IMG/VR virus record: IMGVR_UViG_3300044625_002357
Span: 1 to 32,230 of that record
From: a virus
Strand: one strand, 5' to 3'
Length of the DNA: 32,230 nucleotides
The position numbers and the translations under genes are program-made. Positions 1 to 7,508 of the stretch are shown here, in pieces (position 1 is the stretch's first letter; every line of letters begins with the position of its first letter). The notes below the pieces were generated by a model. It was given only the letters and a program-made list of their open reading frames with translations. It did not search any database and was not told the DNA's origin.

Positions 1-50
1 TTGATGGGTGGTATGTCATTAATATTTGTCGGATTTAAAGGAACTTGCAT
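1..50 (-). CDS. Start of an unidentified late gene (cut by window edge)
   Basis: Only the first 16 codons are inside the window, beginning MQVPLNPTNINDIPPI. The ATG lies one base beyond the TAA stop of the tube-cap-like gene upstream, as TAATATG, so translation is probably coupled to it. No TAAATA motif sits at the usual distance. In T4-like phages a baseplate gene often follows the tube-cap gene, so a baseplate protein is likely, but 16 residues cannot show which family this is. Confidence 0.5.
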   Translation of the reverse strand, partial: MQVPLNPTNINDIPPI

Positions 51-51
51 A

Positions 52-1260
52 TTAGAGAGCTATGTTTTGGGGTATTGCCTGTTTCCACATTTCCAGCAAC
101 ATGTTGCTGTTGGAGATATTGAGTGATGTAAATGTTATAGATACATCATATGCATCTGGCATAATTGCAGGTATGCTGGTTCCTAACCCAATGGAATTAC
201 CAGGCATGGTGATGTCTACATGCCGTCTGTTGCCAATGAATTTAATTTCTAGCGATTCTACATGACTATATTGCATATAGCACACACCCGGTATATTCAC
301 AGAGTACATTTTAGGCATTTCAAGCAAGGATTTGGTAACACGCTGTGGTGTGTTTTGAAAAATTAATAACCAAAGCAACTGATAATTTGCGCAAGCTTGT
401 TCATATGATTGAGTGTTGAACAATGGGAAATTAAATGTCACTCTCGGGATACTAGAACTACCAGGGTCAAACATTTTAGGCTTTTCAATATACTGTCCTG
501 GTGCTGCAATTTTAGCAGTATTAGTTACCGTGCTCTGTACATTCGCTAAGTTAGGTGAAAGTGGATATGTTAAATCTGGCCAGGAATTTCTTAGTTCACT
601 CAAAGCTTGATCGCTCAAATATGGTAACAAATATTTAAACCCTGTTGGCTTTAATGAATAAAGATCCTTGTATGGTAGCATCCATTTTGAGGTGGGAAAA
701 TCTGGGTTAGATATACCAGCATATTCTCTACCCGTTTTTGCAGCGTTTTCTACCACACTTTTAATTAAATTGGTATCTCCCTCACCAGCAGCAGCTGGTT
801 TTTCAAATCCTGTCTTTTTTACAATGCCTGTGATTTGTCCAGCAACTTGCCCGATAGCAGAAGTTGTAGCTTCGCTAGCGAATATTATTGATCCAATTAC
901 AGCTGTATCTTCTACTCTATATTCTTTAATTTCGCCGCGAGGAATTAATCTCTTTTTTGCATTAGCATCACTACCACCATGAGGAGAAATGGTCCAATCA
1001 AAATCATCGCAAACATTTATGAAGCTTCCAGTGGTTGTATCTCTTGATATGTTTTCAGCTTGAATTCTCGCACCTGCATTGATGTTATTGGCAGCAGCAA
1101 TGCCAAAAGAACCGCCCAACCTTGAAATAGAAGAAGCAATCCCAGCTGCAAACACAGTTACTTCGCGCGTTCTTGTAGCACCATTCAAAGATGCTTTTAC
1201 ATAGGTATGCTTAGTATCACCAAATGTTGCGTTGCTAAGTTCAAATAATGATTGTGCCAT
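52..1260 (-). CDS. Baseplate tail-tube-cap-like protein (gp48/gp54 type)
   Basis: This 402-residue protein probably sits at the top of the baseplate hub, where the tail tube starts to polymerise. The C-terminal third, from about residue 270, looks like a tube-fold domain: an aromatic FNFPLFNT stretch, a helical LLWLLIFQNTPQRV segment, then beta strands ending in the pattern PDAYDVSITFTSL, which is typical of T4-like tube and cap proteins. The N-terminal part is Ala/Gly/Thr-rich and unassigned. T4 gp48 is 364 residues and gp54 is 320, so the size fits. It directly follows the tape-measure-like gene, the same order as T4 29-48-54. The start at 1260 is supported by ATAAATA five bases upstream. 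Function is inferred from context and C-terminal pattern, and gp48 cannot be told from gp54. Confidence 0.6.
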   Translation of the reverse strand: MAQSLFELSNATFGDTKHTYVKASLNGATRTREVTVFAAGIASSISRLGGSFGIAAANNINAGARIQAENISRDTTTGSFINVCDDFDWTISPHGGSDANAKKRLIPRGEIKEYRVEDTAVIGSIIFASEATTSAIGQVAGQITGIVKKTGFEKPAAAGEGDTNLIKSVVENAAKTGREYAGISNPDFPTSKWMLPYKDLYSLKPTGFKYLLPYLSDQALSELRNSWPDLTYPLSPNLANVQSTVTNTAKIAAPGQYIEKPKMFDPGSSSIPRVTFNFPLFNTQSYEQACANYQLLWLLIFQNTPQRVTKSLLEMPKMYSVNIPGVCYMQYSHVESLEIKFIGNRRHVDITMPGNSIGLGTSIPAIMPDAYDVSITFTSLNISNSNMLLEMWKQAIPQNIAL

Positions 1261-1265
1261 GCTTA

Positions 1266-1272
1266 TATTTAT
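1266..1272 (-). promoter_or_regulatory. ATAAATA late-type motif before the tube-cap-like gene
   Basis: The motif reads ATAAATA on the minus strand and its last base is followed by five bases (TAAGC) and then ATG. It matches the T4 late -10 core. No Shine-Dalgarno sequence is present. Confidence 0.75.
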
Positions 1273-1292
1273 GCATGTGATGCAAAATCATC

Positions 1293-3290
1293 TTATGCAT
1301 ATCCAGCTGCTAACATTTGCTGTCTCATCTGTGTTGCAGTGTATTGCAGCGGAAATGAGTTGTAATCAATAGCTCCTTGTTGTTTTGCAGGCACTGCTGC
1401 TGTCATCTTGAAGTCTTGCATTTTTTGCAAAATATTGCTTAAGATCTTGTTGGTGCTGCGTGTTTCGTCAATATGAACTTTTGAAAGTGCTATACTTGTA
1501 TCACTAATTTTGGTCATAATTTCACCAAGACGGCTCAAGCCTAGTGATGTATTATTTTGTGATTTGTCGGTGTAGCTTATAACTTCTATATTTTGCTTTA
1601 TTTCTGCCTGTGCTTTAGTTTTAAAGACATTGCTAAATGCTTTCGATGCCTTATCTGCAAAACTTGAGATTGATGACCATGCTGATTCGCCGGGAATTTT
1701 TTGTACAAGATTATCAAATGCTTCTGATAATTTATCAACATTATACTTCATGTTGTAAATTTGCACATTAAAATCAGTTAATGCACCAGATTTAATGTTG
1801 GACAGTCTTTCCATGCCAGCTGCAAGAATGAGTATAGCATTGCTCTTTTCAGCATTTAACTCATTTTGAAATTCAATAATTTTATCAAAAGGTGAATCTG
1901 TAAAGAAAGAAGTTATTGACGAAAGTAATGAGCCTGCAGTCAATGCCACCAATGATTTTACAAGATCGCCCAAACCTGCACTAATTGAAGTTATCTTGAT
2001 TGGATCTACTTCTTTAGAAAAATTAATGATGCTATCAAATACTCTGTTGAGTATATCTGGTATACTTTTGAGAACATTTCCAAAAATGACCAGGCCATCT
2101 TTTACAACATCAAGTGATTTTAAAAACATGTTGCTAAAAATATCCCCCAGTGCAACAATTGAATCAAAAATTTCACCTACTATATTTGATATGCTTTCTG
2201 CTATAGTACCAATTGCATTTGCAATTGGTGGAATTATAGCAGCTATGCCAGTAACTATATTGTTAGCAAGATCAAATATGCCTTTTAATACGGTTTCTAT
2301 TATGCTCAGTAGGCTTTTGAAAGATGGGCTTATTATTTCAGCAAGCTCCACAATCATGTCTTTAAAAACTCGCATTGGCACAGCCAAAGCTGGCAAAATA
2401 TTAGCCAAAGCATCTAAAATTGGATTTAAAATATAATCTTTGAAGAGCTTTCCAAACATTTGAAATGCAGGCATTAATTCTAGCAAAGGCTCTTTGAGCA
2501 GCCACAATGCACCAATAATTATACCAGCAGATGTACTGAAAGATAATGCTAACACAGGCAATGCTAATGCTATTATGCCTATTCCTTTTGCTACTGGTAT
2601 AGCAGCAACACCCAGTGCAGATAAAGCTGCTGTCATTGCACCTATGCCACCAGCAAGTGCAGTTAGTGCACCGCCCATGATTAAAGCACCGCCTCCTATT
2701 AAAGATGCAAAAAATCCCATGATGCCGCCGCTGCTGCCTTCTTCTTTAACTTTATATTCAAACTCTTTGGCAGATTTGAGACTTTTTAGTAATTTCTCGT
2801 CAATTGATAATATATTAACATCCATCACCTTGCTTGACTCAGATGCAACTTCTTGTTCATCTGAAGAAGCTTTATCAACAGGCATTAACGTTGCAACAGC
2901 ACTCTTTGTAAATTGAAGTGCTTCAGCAGTAATGTTTTTAGCAGTGTTTGCTGCAGCTTTTACACCACTGGTTGTTAAGTCTGTTATGGATTTAAAAAGC
3001 TGTTCTGGCAAAGTGTTTGTTTGCTCAGCCTGAGGCTTAGTTTCTCTTAGTAATTTAGCAAATTCAGTAGAAAAAATTATTGCAATTTCCTGCTGTTTTT
3101 TTCTCTGATTATCTGTTAAACTTGGCCCCTCCTCTTGCGCAGCCTTGTTAGCTTCAGTGCCCTGTTTGACAGTTAAAATGCTTGGATTGTCTTTGTCAAG
3201 ACCTTTAGCCATCCCATTTACGTCTGCTACAAATTGTTGCAGCGTAGTTGTGAGTGTATTTAAAAATTTTTGGAGATCTTCTGGAGACAT
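1293..3290 (-). CDS. Putative tail tape-measure protein
   Basis: This 665-residue protein has the features of a tail-length tape measure (T4 gp29 is 590 residues). The N-terminal 180 residues are polar and helical. A long Gly/Ala-rich hydrophobic block follows at about residues 189-270, and more amphipathic helical and hydrophobic stretches run to about residue 440. A polar helical C-terminus ends in MLAAGYA. Such membrane-active segments are common in tape measures, which are ejected ahead of the DNA. It lies between the gp26/51-type hub genes and the gp48-like gene, where T4 has gene 29. The start at 3290 has ATAAATA six bases upstream. I see no catalytic motif. The assignment rests on composition, length and context. 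Confidence 0.65.
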   Translation of the reverse strand: MSPEDLQKFLNTLTTTLQQFVADVNGMAKGLDKDNPSILTVKQGTEANKAAQEEGPSLTDNQRKKQQEIAIIFSTEFAKLLRETKPQAEQTNTLPEQLFKSITDLTTSGVKAAANTAKNITAEALQFTKSAVATLMPVDKASSDEQEVASESSKVMDVNILSIDEKLLKSLKSAKEFEYKVKEEGSSGGIMGFFASLIGGGALIMGGALTALAGGIGAMTAALSALGVAAIPVAKGIGIIALALPVLALSFSTSAGIIIGALWLLKEPLLELMPAFQMFGKLFKDYILNPILDALANILPALAVPMRVFKDMIVELAEIISPSFKSLLSIIETVLKGIFDLANNIVTGIAAIIPPIANAIGTIAESISNIVGEIFDSIVALGDIFSNMFLKSLDVVKDGLVIFGNVLKSIPDILNRVFDSIINFSKEVDPIKITSISAGLGDLVKSLVALTAGSLLSSITSFFTDSPFDKIIEFQNELNAEKSNAILILAAGMERLSNIKSGALTDFNVQIYNMKYNVDKLSEAFDNLVQKIPGESAWSSISSFADKASKAFSNVFKTKAQAEIKQNIEVISYTDKSQNNTSLGLSRLGEIMTKISDTSIALSKVHIDETRSTNKILSNILQKMQDFKMTAAVPAKQQGAIDYNSFPLQYTATQMRQQMLAAGYA

Positions 3291-3296
3291 CCAAAT

Positions 3297-3303
3297 TATT
3301 TAT
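3297..3303 (-). promoter_or_regulatory. ATAAATA late-type motif before the tape-measure gene
   Basis: ATAAATA on the minus strand, six bases before the ATG at 3290. It lies between the stop of the upstream gp26-like gene (3311) and the start. Confidence 0.7.
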
Positions 3304-3310
3304 GAAAGCA

Positions 3311-4042
3311 TCAAATGTTTGGGAATGTTTGCAAATTTATATTAAACTGCTTGAGTGCATCAGAAAATAAATTTTGCATTTCATTTGCATAAACTAAGAC
3401 AGCGTTATTAACATCAGCAGGTAAATTCTCTATAATTTTAATGTATTGCTCAATGCTATTTGAATCATTAAACTCTACTACATCTTTGTCTACTACAATG
3501 CGGTCGATGTATTTTATAATCTGCATGTTGTAAAAAGAAGTTAATGCATCAGCAGCATCTTTTGCATTCAAATCATCAGCAAATTTGCTATTCACTGTTG
3601 AGTCTTTGTGCAACAGCGGAATGCTAGCGTGCACCTCTATGCCATATTTGCTGATGGTGTTGGTGAATTTAATTAGCTTCTCATTTTGCTTTACATCATC
3701 AATTACCTGCTTGATGGCACCTGCTTCTTGTTTAGATGTTGATGCATCGTTAAGTTTTAACTGAAGTAAAATTGCATCCCTATCAACAACGTTGAGCTCT
3801 TTGTCGCTCAACTCATGGTCGTGCTTATTTTCTGCAACTATGACATTGATGACATTAAGAGCTTTGGCAGAATTGCCTTTATTTTTACTAGATATAATCC
3901 TTATAACGTCTTGCTGTTGTGCAACACTCATTGGTTTAAACTTTAATAACTTTTTGAGAGATGGGACCCAACATTCTACAAAGGTATTTTGTTTAATTTC
4001 ATTAAGCTGTGAAAGAACGCTGTCAAAATTGTTGCTGCTCAT
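3311..4042 (-). CDS. Baseplate hub assembly protein, gp26/gp51 type
   Basis: This 243-residue protein resembles the T4 baseplate-hub family that contains gp26 and gp51, which help assemble the central hub. The N-terminal region shows the family pattern: a 'FVECWVPSLKKLLKFKPMSV' segment (polypeptide with an x-PS-x-K-x-FKPM core), then a helix where gp26 proteins carry the QQ(D/K) segment, and later DRDAILLQLKL. The rest is helical and polar. It lies seven bases downstream of a second protein of the same general type and directly before the tape-measure gene. A TAAATAA sequence lies 11 bases before the ATG, further than usual, so start recognition may depend on coupling with the upstream gene. 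Family call is from pattern memory and is moderately secure. Confidence 0.65.
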   Translation of the reverse strand: MSSNNFDSVLSQLNEIKQNTFVECWVPSLKKLLKFKPMSVAQQQDVIRIISSKNKGNSAKALNVINVIVAENKHDHELSDKELNVVDRDAILLQLKLNDASTSKQEAGAIKQVIDDVKQNEKLIKFTNTISKYGIEVHASIPLLHKDSTVNSKFADDLNAKDAADALTSFYNMQIIKYIDRIVVDKDVVEFNDSNSIEQYIKIIENLPADVNNAVLVYANEMQNLFSDALKQFNINLQTFPNI

Positions 4043-4049
4043 ATTACTT

Positions 4050-4913
4050 TTAGTTATTTAAATTGGATGTTGTTTTTTTCAACTGGTTGTTTTGTTCTTC
4101 AGTGTCTTCTATAAGAAACCTGGCATACATTTGTTGCTCCACTGGCGCAATTGTATTTAAAAACATTATGTCAATGTATGCCTTGCTATTCAAAGCATAC
4201 ATCATTTTATATGTATTGATCAAATCATCTTTGAATATAAATTTAGCAAATTCAAACAATGAATCATCAAATGGAGAAATTTTTATTTCATTTATTTGCA
4301 GTGCTTCATTGCTAGGTATGATGCAAACGCTTTGTGATGAATTAATTATGAACTCATTAATAGTGTTGTATACATCACTGTTAATTGATTCAAACAGCAT
4401 TTGTCTTTGAGAAGCAGTTAAGTTAAAAACGTCAATTGCATCTGAATTTGTAGAATAAATCTGCTTTATCATACTACAATGAATATTTTGACTGCTGCTT
4501 ATAAAAATATCTGAGGGGCAGTCAATTACAGCATGCATATTTGAAGAAATCTTGTGTGTCAGGGGACTACACATTTTACAAGCATTGAGCTTATCAATGA
4601 CATTAATCATGCTCAATGACATTTGCACCTCATTGTTACTCATGCTAAAATTTATAGTATCACCACAGCTTATGCTGCGTAGTTTTAGCAAGCAAGCAAA
4701 TTTATCAATGTTATACATGTACACTGCATCATTGCTGCAATGTTTAGTGAGCAAATATTCAAAAAACTCAGATATTTGTTCATCATCATTTTCAAACAAA
4801 CATTTTTGCAACTCAATAAATTCAGCATTGTTTATTTGAGATACATGAATAGTTTTATTAGCAATTGGCAGCGTGAGTTTGCTTTTAAAAAATTTCATTG
4901 TTGCAGAATGCAC
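4050..4913 (-). CDS. Second gp26/gp51-type baseplate hub protein
   Basis: This protein is 287 residues from the GTG at 4913, or 282 from the ATG at 4898 (MKFFKSKLTLP). Its layout parallels the gene after it: a short N-terminal LTLPIANKTIHVSQI strand region, a helical FIELQKCLF segment, a FFEYLLTKH segment, then the family-like LLKLRSISCGDTINF. This suggests the pair corresponds to T4 gp26 and gp51 or arose by duplication. It is unusually rich in Asn, Ser, Ile and Cys. Neither start has the 5-base TAAATA spacing seen elsewhere. A weak AAGG lies near the GTG. The start is therefore uncertain, but the frame is not. Confidence 0.6.
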   Translation of the reverse strand: MHSATMKFFKSKLTLPIANKTIHVSQINNAEFIELQKCLFENDDEQISEFFEYLLTKHCSNDAVYMYNIDKFACLLKLRSISCGDTINFSMSNNEVQMSLSMINVIDKLNACKMCSPLTHKISSNMHAVIDCPSDIFISSSQNIHCSMIKQIYSTNSDAIDVFNLTASQRQMLFESINSDVYNTINEFIINSSQSVCIIPSNEALQINEIKISPFDDSLFEFAKFIFKDDLINTYKMMYALNSKAYIDIMFLNTIAPVEQQMYARFLIEDTEEQNNQLKKTTSNLNN

Positions 4914-4930
4914 CTTATGTATATTAATGT

Positions 4931-5599
4931 TTATACATTTCCACCTATTTCAACGCTGTATCTATCAAATATCCAGCCTACCTCGCGTGTTTCTGGTGTT
5001 CCGGAATCCTCATTATAAGTATAAGCAGTTGCATCAACTTCTATGGGCATTGCATTATAAAACCTATAAATTTTTCTTTGTATGGGTGTAGAAGTATTGT
5101 AGCGTGCAAATGAAATGAGTGTAATATTTGTCTTTAAGTAGGGGAAATTATTAGTTGATCCATCTGGTTTATAAGCAAAGGAGCCATAAAATCCACCTAA
5201 TATGATCCATGGTCTAATTACTGCTTCTATAAAGTCGGAATTTGTTTCTTTAAAACTTGTTACTAACCTATTAAAATCTTTTCTTCTGCTCACCGTGGGT
5301 GCAGCAATAAATCCACCTTCGCCTCCTATTGCAGGGCGCCTCTCACTGCTACCATCACCTATTACTGTGACTTTGTCTATAAAAAAACACCCAATATCTC
5401 CGTTTTGAATGTCTTGACTGCGCAGAGCTTCTTGTGCACCCTGATCAATGATCCACCTGCTTTCATAACTAGTAATTTGCTGCAGTAAATCTACACCAGG
5501 TATGCTGTCGATGGAAAAAAGCCACTGCGACTTAAGAGCAAGATTGTATGCCCATTTGTCATATTGACTTAAATAATGTGAAATAGATGGTGTGCTCAC
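4931..5599 (-). CDS. Tail-tube-fold structural protein (possible tube initiator)
   Basis: This 222-residue protein begins at GTG (5599), supported by ATAAATA exactly five bases upstream. The C-terminal half has the strand pattern of T4-like tube proteins: IQRKIYRFYNAMPIEVD followed by an acidic turn and EVGWIFDRYSVEI. This parallels the endings of the proteins at 11816-12400 and 5611-6165. It follows the gp19-like gene by only 11 bases and precedes the hub genes, so a tube-initiator or adaptor role such as T4 gp54 is plausible. I do not recognise a specific named family for the N-terminal half. Structural role is likely, exact role uncertain. Confidence 0.55.
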   Translation of the reverse strand: MSTPSISHYLSQYDKWAYNLALKSQWLFSIDSIPGVDLLQQITSYESRWIIDQGAQEALRSQDIQNGDIGCFFIDKVTVIGDGSSERRPAIGGEGGFIAAPTVSRRKDFNRLVTSFKETNSDFIEAVIRPWIILGGFYGSFAYKPDGSTNNFPYLKTNITLISFARYNTSTPIQRKIYRFYNAMPIEVDATAYTYNEDSGTPETREVGWIFDRYSVEIGGNV

Positions 5600-5604
5600 C
5601 TATC

Positions 5605-5611
5605 TATTTAT
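5605..5611 (-). promoter_or_regulatory. ATAAATA late-type motif before a GTG start
   Basis: ATAAATA on the minus strand, five bases (GATAG) before the GTG at 5599. Its first base touches the TAA stop of the gp19-like gene, whose stop occupies 5611-5613. The spacing decides the GTG start. Confidence 0.75.
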
Positions 5612-6165
5612 TATGTTGGTCGACCTTCTTCAAAGAAATGATAAGCAATGCCAACTTCAAATTCAGCGGTTTGACCTGTGCCATCTGATATGTTGTAGTT
5701 AATGGATCCCACTTCACGAATACTTGCACCCAATAAAGTAAATTTTGTAACTGGCTCCATTTGCTTGTCAAGCTGCATCAAAGTTATAATGCTTCCTCTG
5801 CCAGCAATATTGTAATCCCCAGTACTTACACTCTCATCAAATACACGACGGGACTCAGCAAGAAATTTATTTCTAAGCGCAGATGCTGCATCGCAATAAA
5901 ATTTAATTCTAAAATTATCTGATCCTGGGTATAATACAACACCTGGCAAATTAAACTGCAGGCCCATGTACTTGGTAGGTACATTAGTAATTTGCCTTGA
6001 AGGCAGGGTAGCTGTCTTTGCGTAAATTAACTCAGTATCATTAAAAGTAGAATCTGCGCCAGCAGCAAATGAAATACCTGCTACTCTAAAAAGAAAATCG
6101 CGGGAGAATTCTCTTGCAAGAGCGCGATCGTAAAAATTTGCAATGGTTTGATTGTTTTGTGCCAT
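5611..6165 (-). CDS. gp19: Tail tube protein, gp19 type
   Basis: This 184-residue protein builds the inner tail tube through which DNA passes. T4 gp19 is 163 residues. The signature is the segment TLPSRQITNVPTKYMGLQF, followed by NLPGVVLYPGSDNFRIKFYCD, a typical 'LPxRxIxN...YMGLxFN(V/L)PG' arrangement, with a helical linker and then FTLLGASIREVGSINY and a C-terminal FEVGIAYHFFEEG strand. The start at 6165 has ATAAATA five bases upstream. Its position, separated from the sheath by the homing-like gene, gp4 and lysozyme, differs from T4, where 18 and 19 are adjacent. Other tube-fold proteins occur in this window, but this one matches gp19 best. Confidence 0.8.
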   Translation of the reverse strand: MAQNNQTIANFYDRALAREFSRDFLFRVAGISFAAGADSTFNDTELIYAKTATLPSRQITNVPTKYMGLQFNLPGVVLYPGSDNFRIKFYCDAASALRNKFLAESRRVFDESVSTGDYNIAGRGSIITLMQLDKQMEPVTKFTLLGASIREVGSINYNISDGTGQTAEFEVGIAYHFFEEGRPT

Positions 6166-6170
6166 ACTAT

Positions 6171-6177
6171 TATTTAT
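6171..6177 (-). promoter_or_regulatory. ATAAATA late-type motif before the gp19-like gene
   Basis: ATAAATA on the minus strand, five bases (ATAGT) before the ATG at 6165. It lies in the 36-base gap after the lysozyme stop. Confidence 0.78.
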
Positions 6178-6201
6178 TCAATACAGATGCAAATAGTTGA
6201 T

Positions 6202-7056
6202 TTATTTTGTTGCTTGCTTAGCAATATTTTGGGCATTGCGATACATTCTCATGGCAACACCCTTGTCATGTGCATTGGGCTTGCTAGCAGCAATGTAGTC
6301 TTCATTATCAAGATATTCTTTTGCTGCTTGTTTGTATAGACCTTTGTTAATCAATTCAATTGTTTTTGGTGAGCCAGACAAATCACCTCTAAAAATACCA
6401 TTGAGAATAGTAATTTTAAAATTATCACTGTATTCTTTAAACTTAGCAAATAAACGCTGAGCTATTTGCACTTTGCTGTTGATATCTGCATCAAGCAAGT
6501 CATTTATTTCTTTGTCTGACAATGTTTTGCCTTTATACTTTTTTAATTCGCTTTTTGATTTAATCAAATGCCCATATCCAATGGTCCATTTGCCTTTGGT
6601 ATCTTTGTATAGTCGTGATTTTTTTCCTTCATCTTGTTTGAGCATTTGTCTTGCTTTGTTGTAAAACTCTTGACTCAATTGTTTGTTGGCTGCATTAGGA
6701 ACCTGTTGTTTTTTTGCAGCTGCATCAGCATAGGATTGTTTTTCTTTTGCTGTAGGTGGCTTCGGCTTATAATTTTTCCAAGCAGCATTAATTTTAGATG
6801 CAATGTTTTGCACCTTTGGAGCATTTTGTTGCTGCACAGCACTGTTCTCAATTTGCTCCACCTGTTCAGGCGTTTTTTGCTGTAGGATCTGCTCAACTTT
6901 TTGTTTAATTTCATTCAATTTGGGTACAATGTAACCTACATCAACGATGCCAAGCATCAATGCAGTAGCAATCAAAGCTTTTGGCGAATTAATGATGTTT
7001 TTTATTGATTCACTTACAAGTTGTTGTGAGTATGCTTCATTGAATGGGGACTTCAT
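6202..7056 (-). CDS. T4-lysozyme-like muramidase (GH24) with N-terminal hydrophobic segment
   Basis: The C-terminal domain, from about residue 127, is a T4-type lysozyme that cuts the N-acetylmuramic acid-N-acetylglucosamine bond of peptidoglycan. The catalytic triad is visible as E143, D152 and T158 within EGKKSRLYKDTKGKWT, with the same +9 and +15 spacing as E11, D20 and T26 of T4 lysozyme, followed by IGYGHL. The protein is 284 residues against 164 for T4 lysozyme. The extra N-terminus has a hydrophobic stretch at about residues 26-45 and a Gln/Lys-rich, probably coiled or extended linker at 46-125. It could be a membrane-anchored endolysin or a virion-associated lysozyme delivered with the tail. 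The location between gp4 and gp19 favours late expression. The start at 7056 has ATAAATA five bases upstream. Confidence 0.85.
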   Translation of the reverse strand: MKSPFNEAYSQQLVSESIKNIINSPKALIATALMLGIVDVGYIVPKLNEIKQKVEQILQQKTPEQVEQIENSAVQQQNAPKVQNIASKINAAWKNYKPKPPTAKEKQSYADAAAKKQQVPNAANKQLSQEFYNKARQMLKQDEGKKSRLYKDTKGKWTIGYGHLIKSKSELKKYKGKTLSDKEINDLLDADINSKVQIAQRLFAKFKEYSDNFKITILNGIFRGDLSGSPKTIELINKGLYKQAAKEYLDNEDYIAASKPNAHDKGVAMRMYRNAQNIAKQATK

Positions 7057-7061
7057 CTTGT

Positions 7062-7068
7062 TATTTAT
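7062..7068 (-). promoter_or_regulatory. ATAAATA late-type motif overlapping the gp4 stop
   Basis: ATAAATA on the minus strand, five bases (ACAAG) before the lysozyme ATG at 7056. The TAA inside it (7065-7067) is the stop codon of the gp4-like gene, so stop, motif and start form one unit. Confidence 0.78.
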
Positions 7069-7508
7069 GGCAAATGCTTTTCTGTGATGATGAGAAACTC
7101 ATAACCAATGCTTTGTGCATACTTTTTTGCAGCTTCCCACTTGCTATTGTTAATGAGCCATGTTGCATTCTCATACAAAATGGTTGATTCCTTTTTGTTG
7201 CCATGTTTTGAGGGTGGCTTTGTTTGACATTCAGGCTTTATTTCAACCAAATATTTTTTTATTGCATCACCTTCTTTAATTACAACAACATTGTCAATGA
7301 AATACCTATGCATTTTACGATCAATGGGGCTCATGTATGGAACAACAACAGACTCACTACTCCATTTGAGTACATTGGGATTTTTATCACACCACCTCAT
7401 GAATCGCAACTCCATGCCTGATCTATAAAAAGGCATGCCATTGCCAATGTACTTTTGTGCATTAACAGGTTTGTAGAAATTTTGCTTGTATTGTTGCTTG
7501 GCCTTCAT
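7065..7508 (-). CDS. gp4: Head completion protein gp4 (TnsA-like nuclease fold)
   Basis: This 147-residue protein matches T4 gp4 (150 residues), a head-completion protein added after packaging and thought to trim DNA ends. Visible family features are YRSGMELRFMRWCDKNP, KWSSESVVVPYMSPIDRKMHRYFIDN (two abutting blocks), the LVEIKPECQ segment and NNSKWEAAKKYA near the end, then FLIITEKHL. The candidate nuclease residues are E33, D72 and E89-x-K91, the layout of a TnsA/PD-(D/E)XK site. The start at 7508 has ATAAATA six bases upstream. The first 47 bases overlap the 3' end of the homing-endonuclease-like gene, which is unusual for a conserved virion gene and suggests that the endonuclease gene moved in next to it. 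Confidence 0.88.
   Translation of the reverse strand: MKAKQQYKQNFYKPVNAQKYIGNGMPFYRSGMELRFMRWCDKNPNVLKWSSESVVVPYMSPIDRKMHRYFIDNVVVIKEGDAIKKYLVEIKPECQTKPPSKHGNKKESTILYENATWLINNSKWEAAKKYAQSIGYEFLIITEKHLP

Noticed and set aside
1996-2916. Plus-strand open frames opposite the tape-measure gene
   Set aside because: Low-complexity sense of the Ala/Ile-rich tape measure creates long antisense frames. There is no motif or spacing support.
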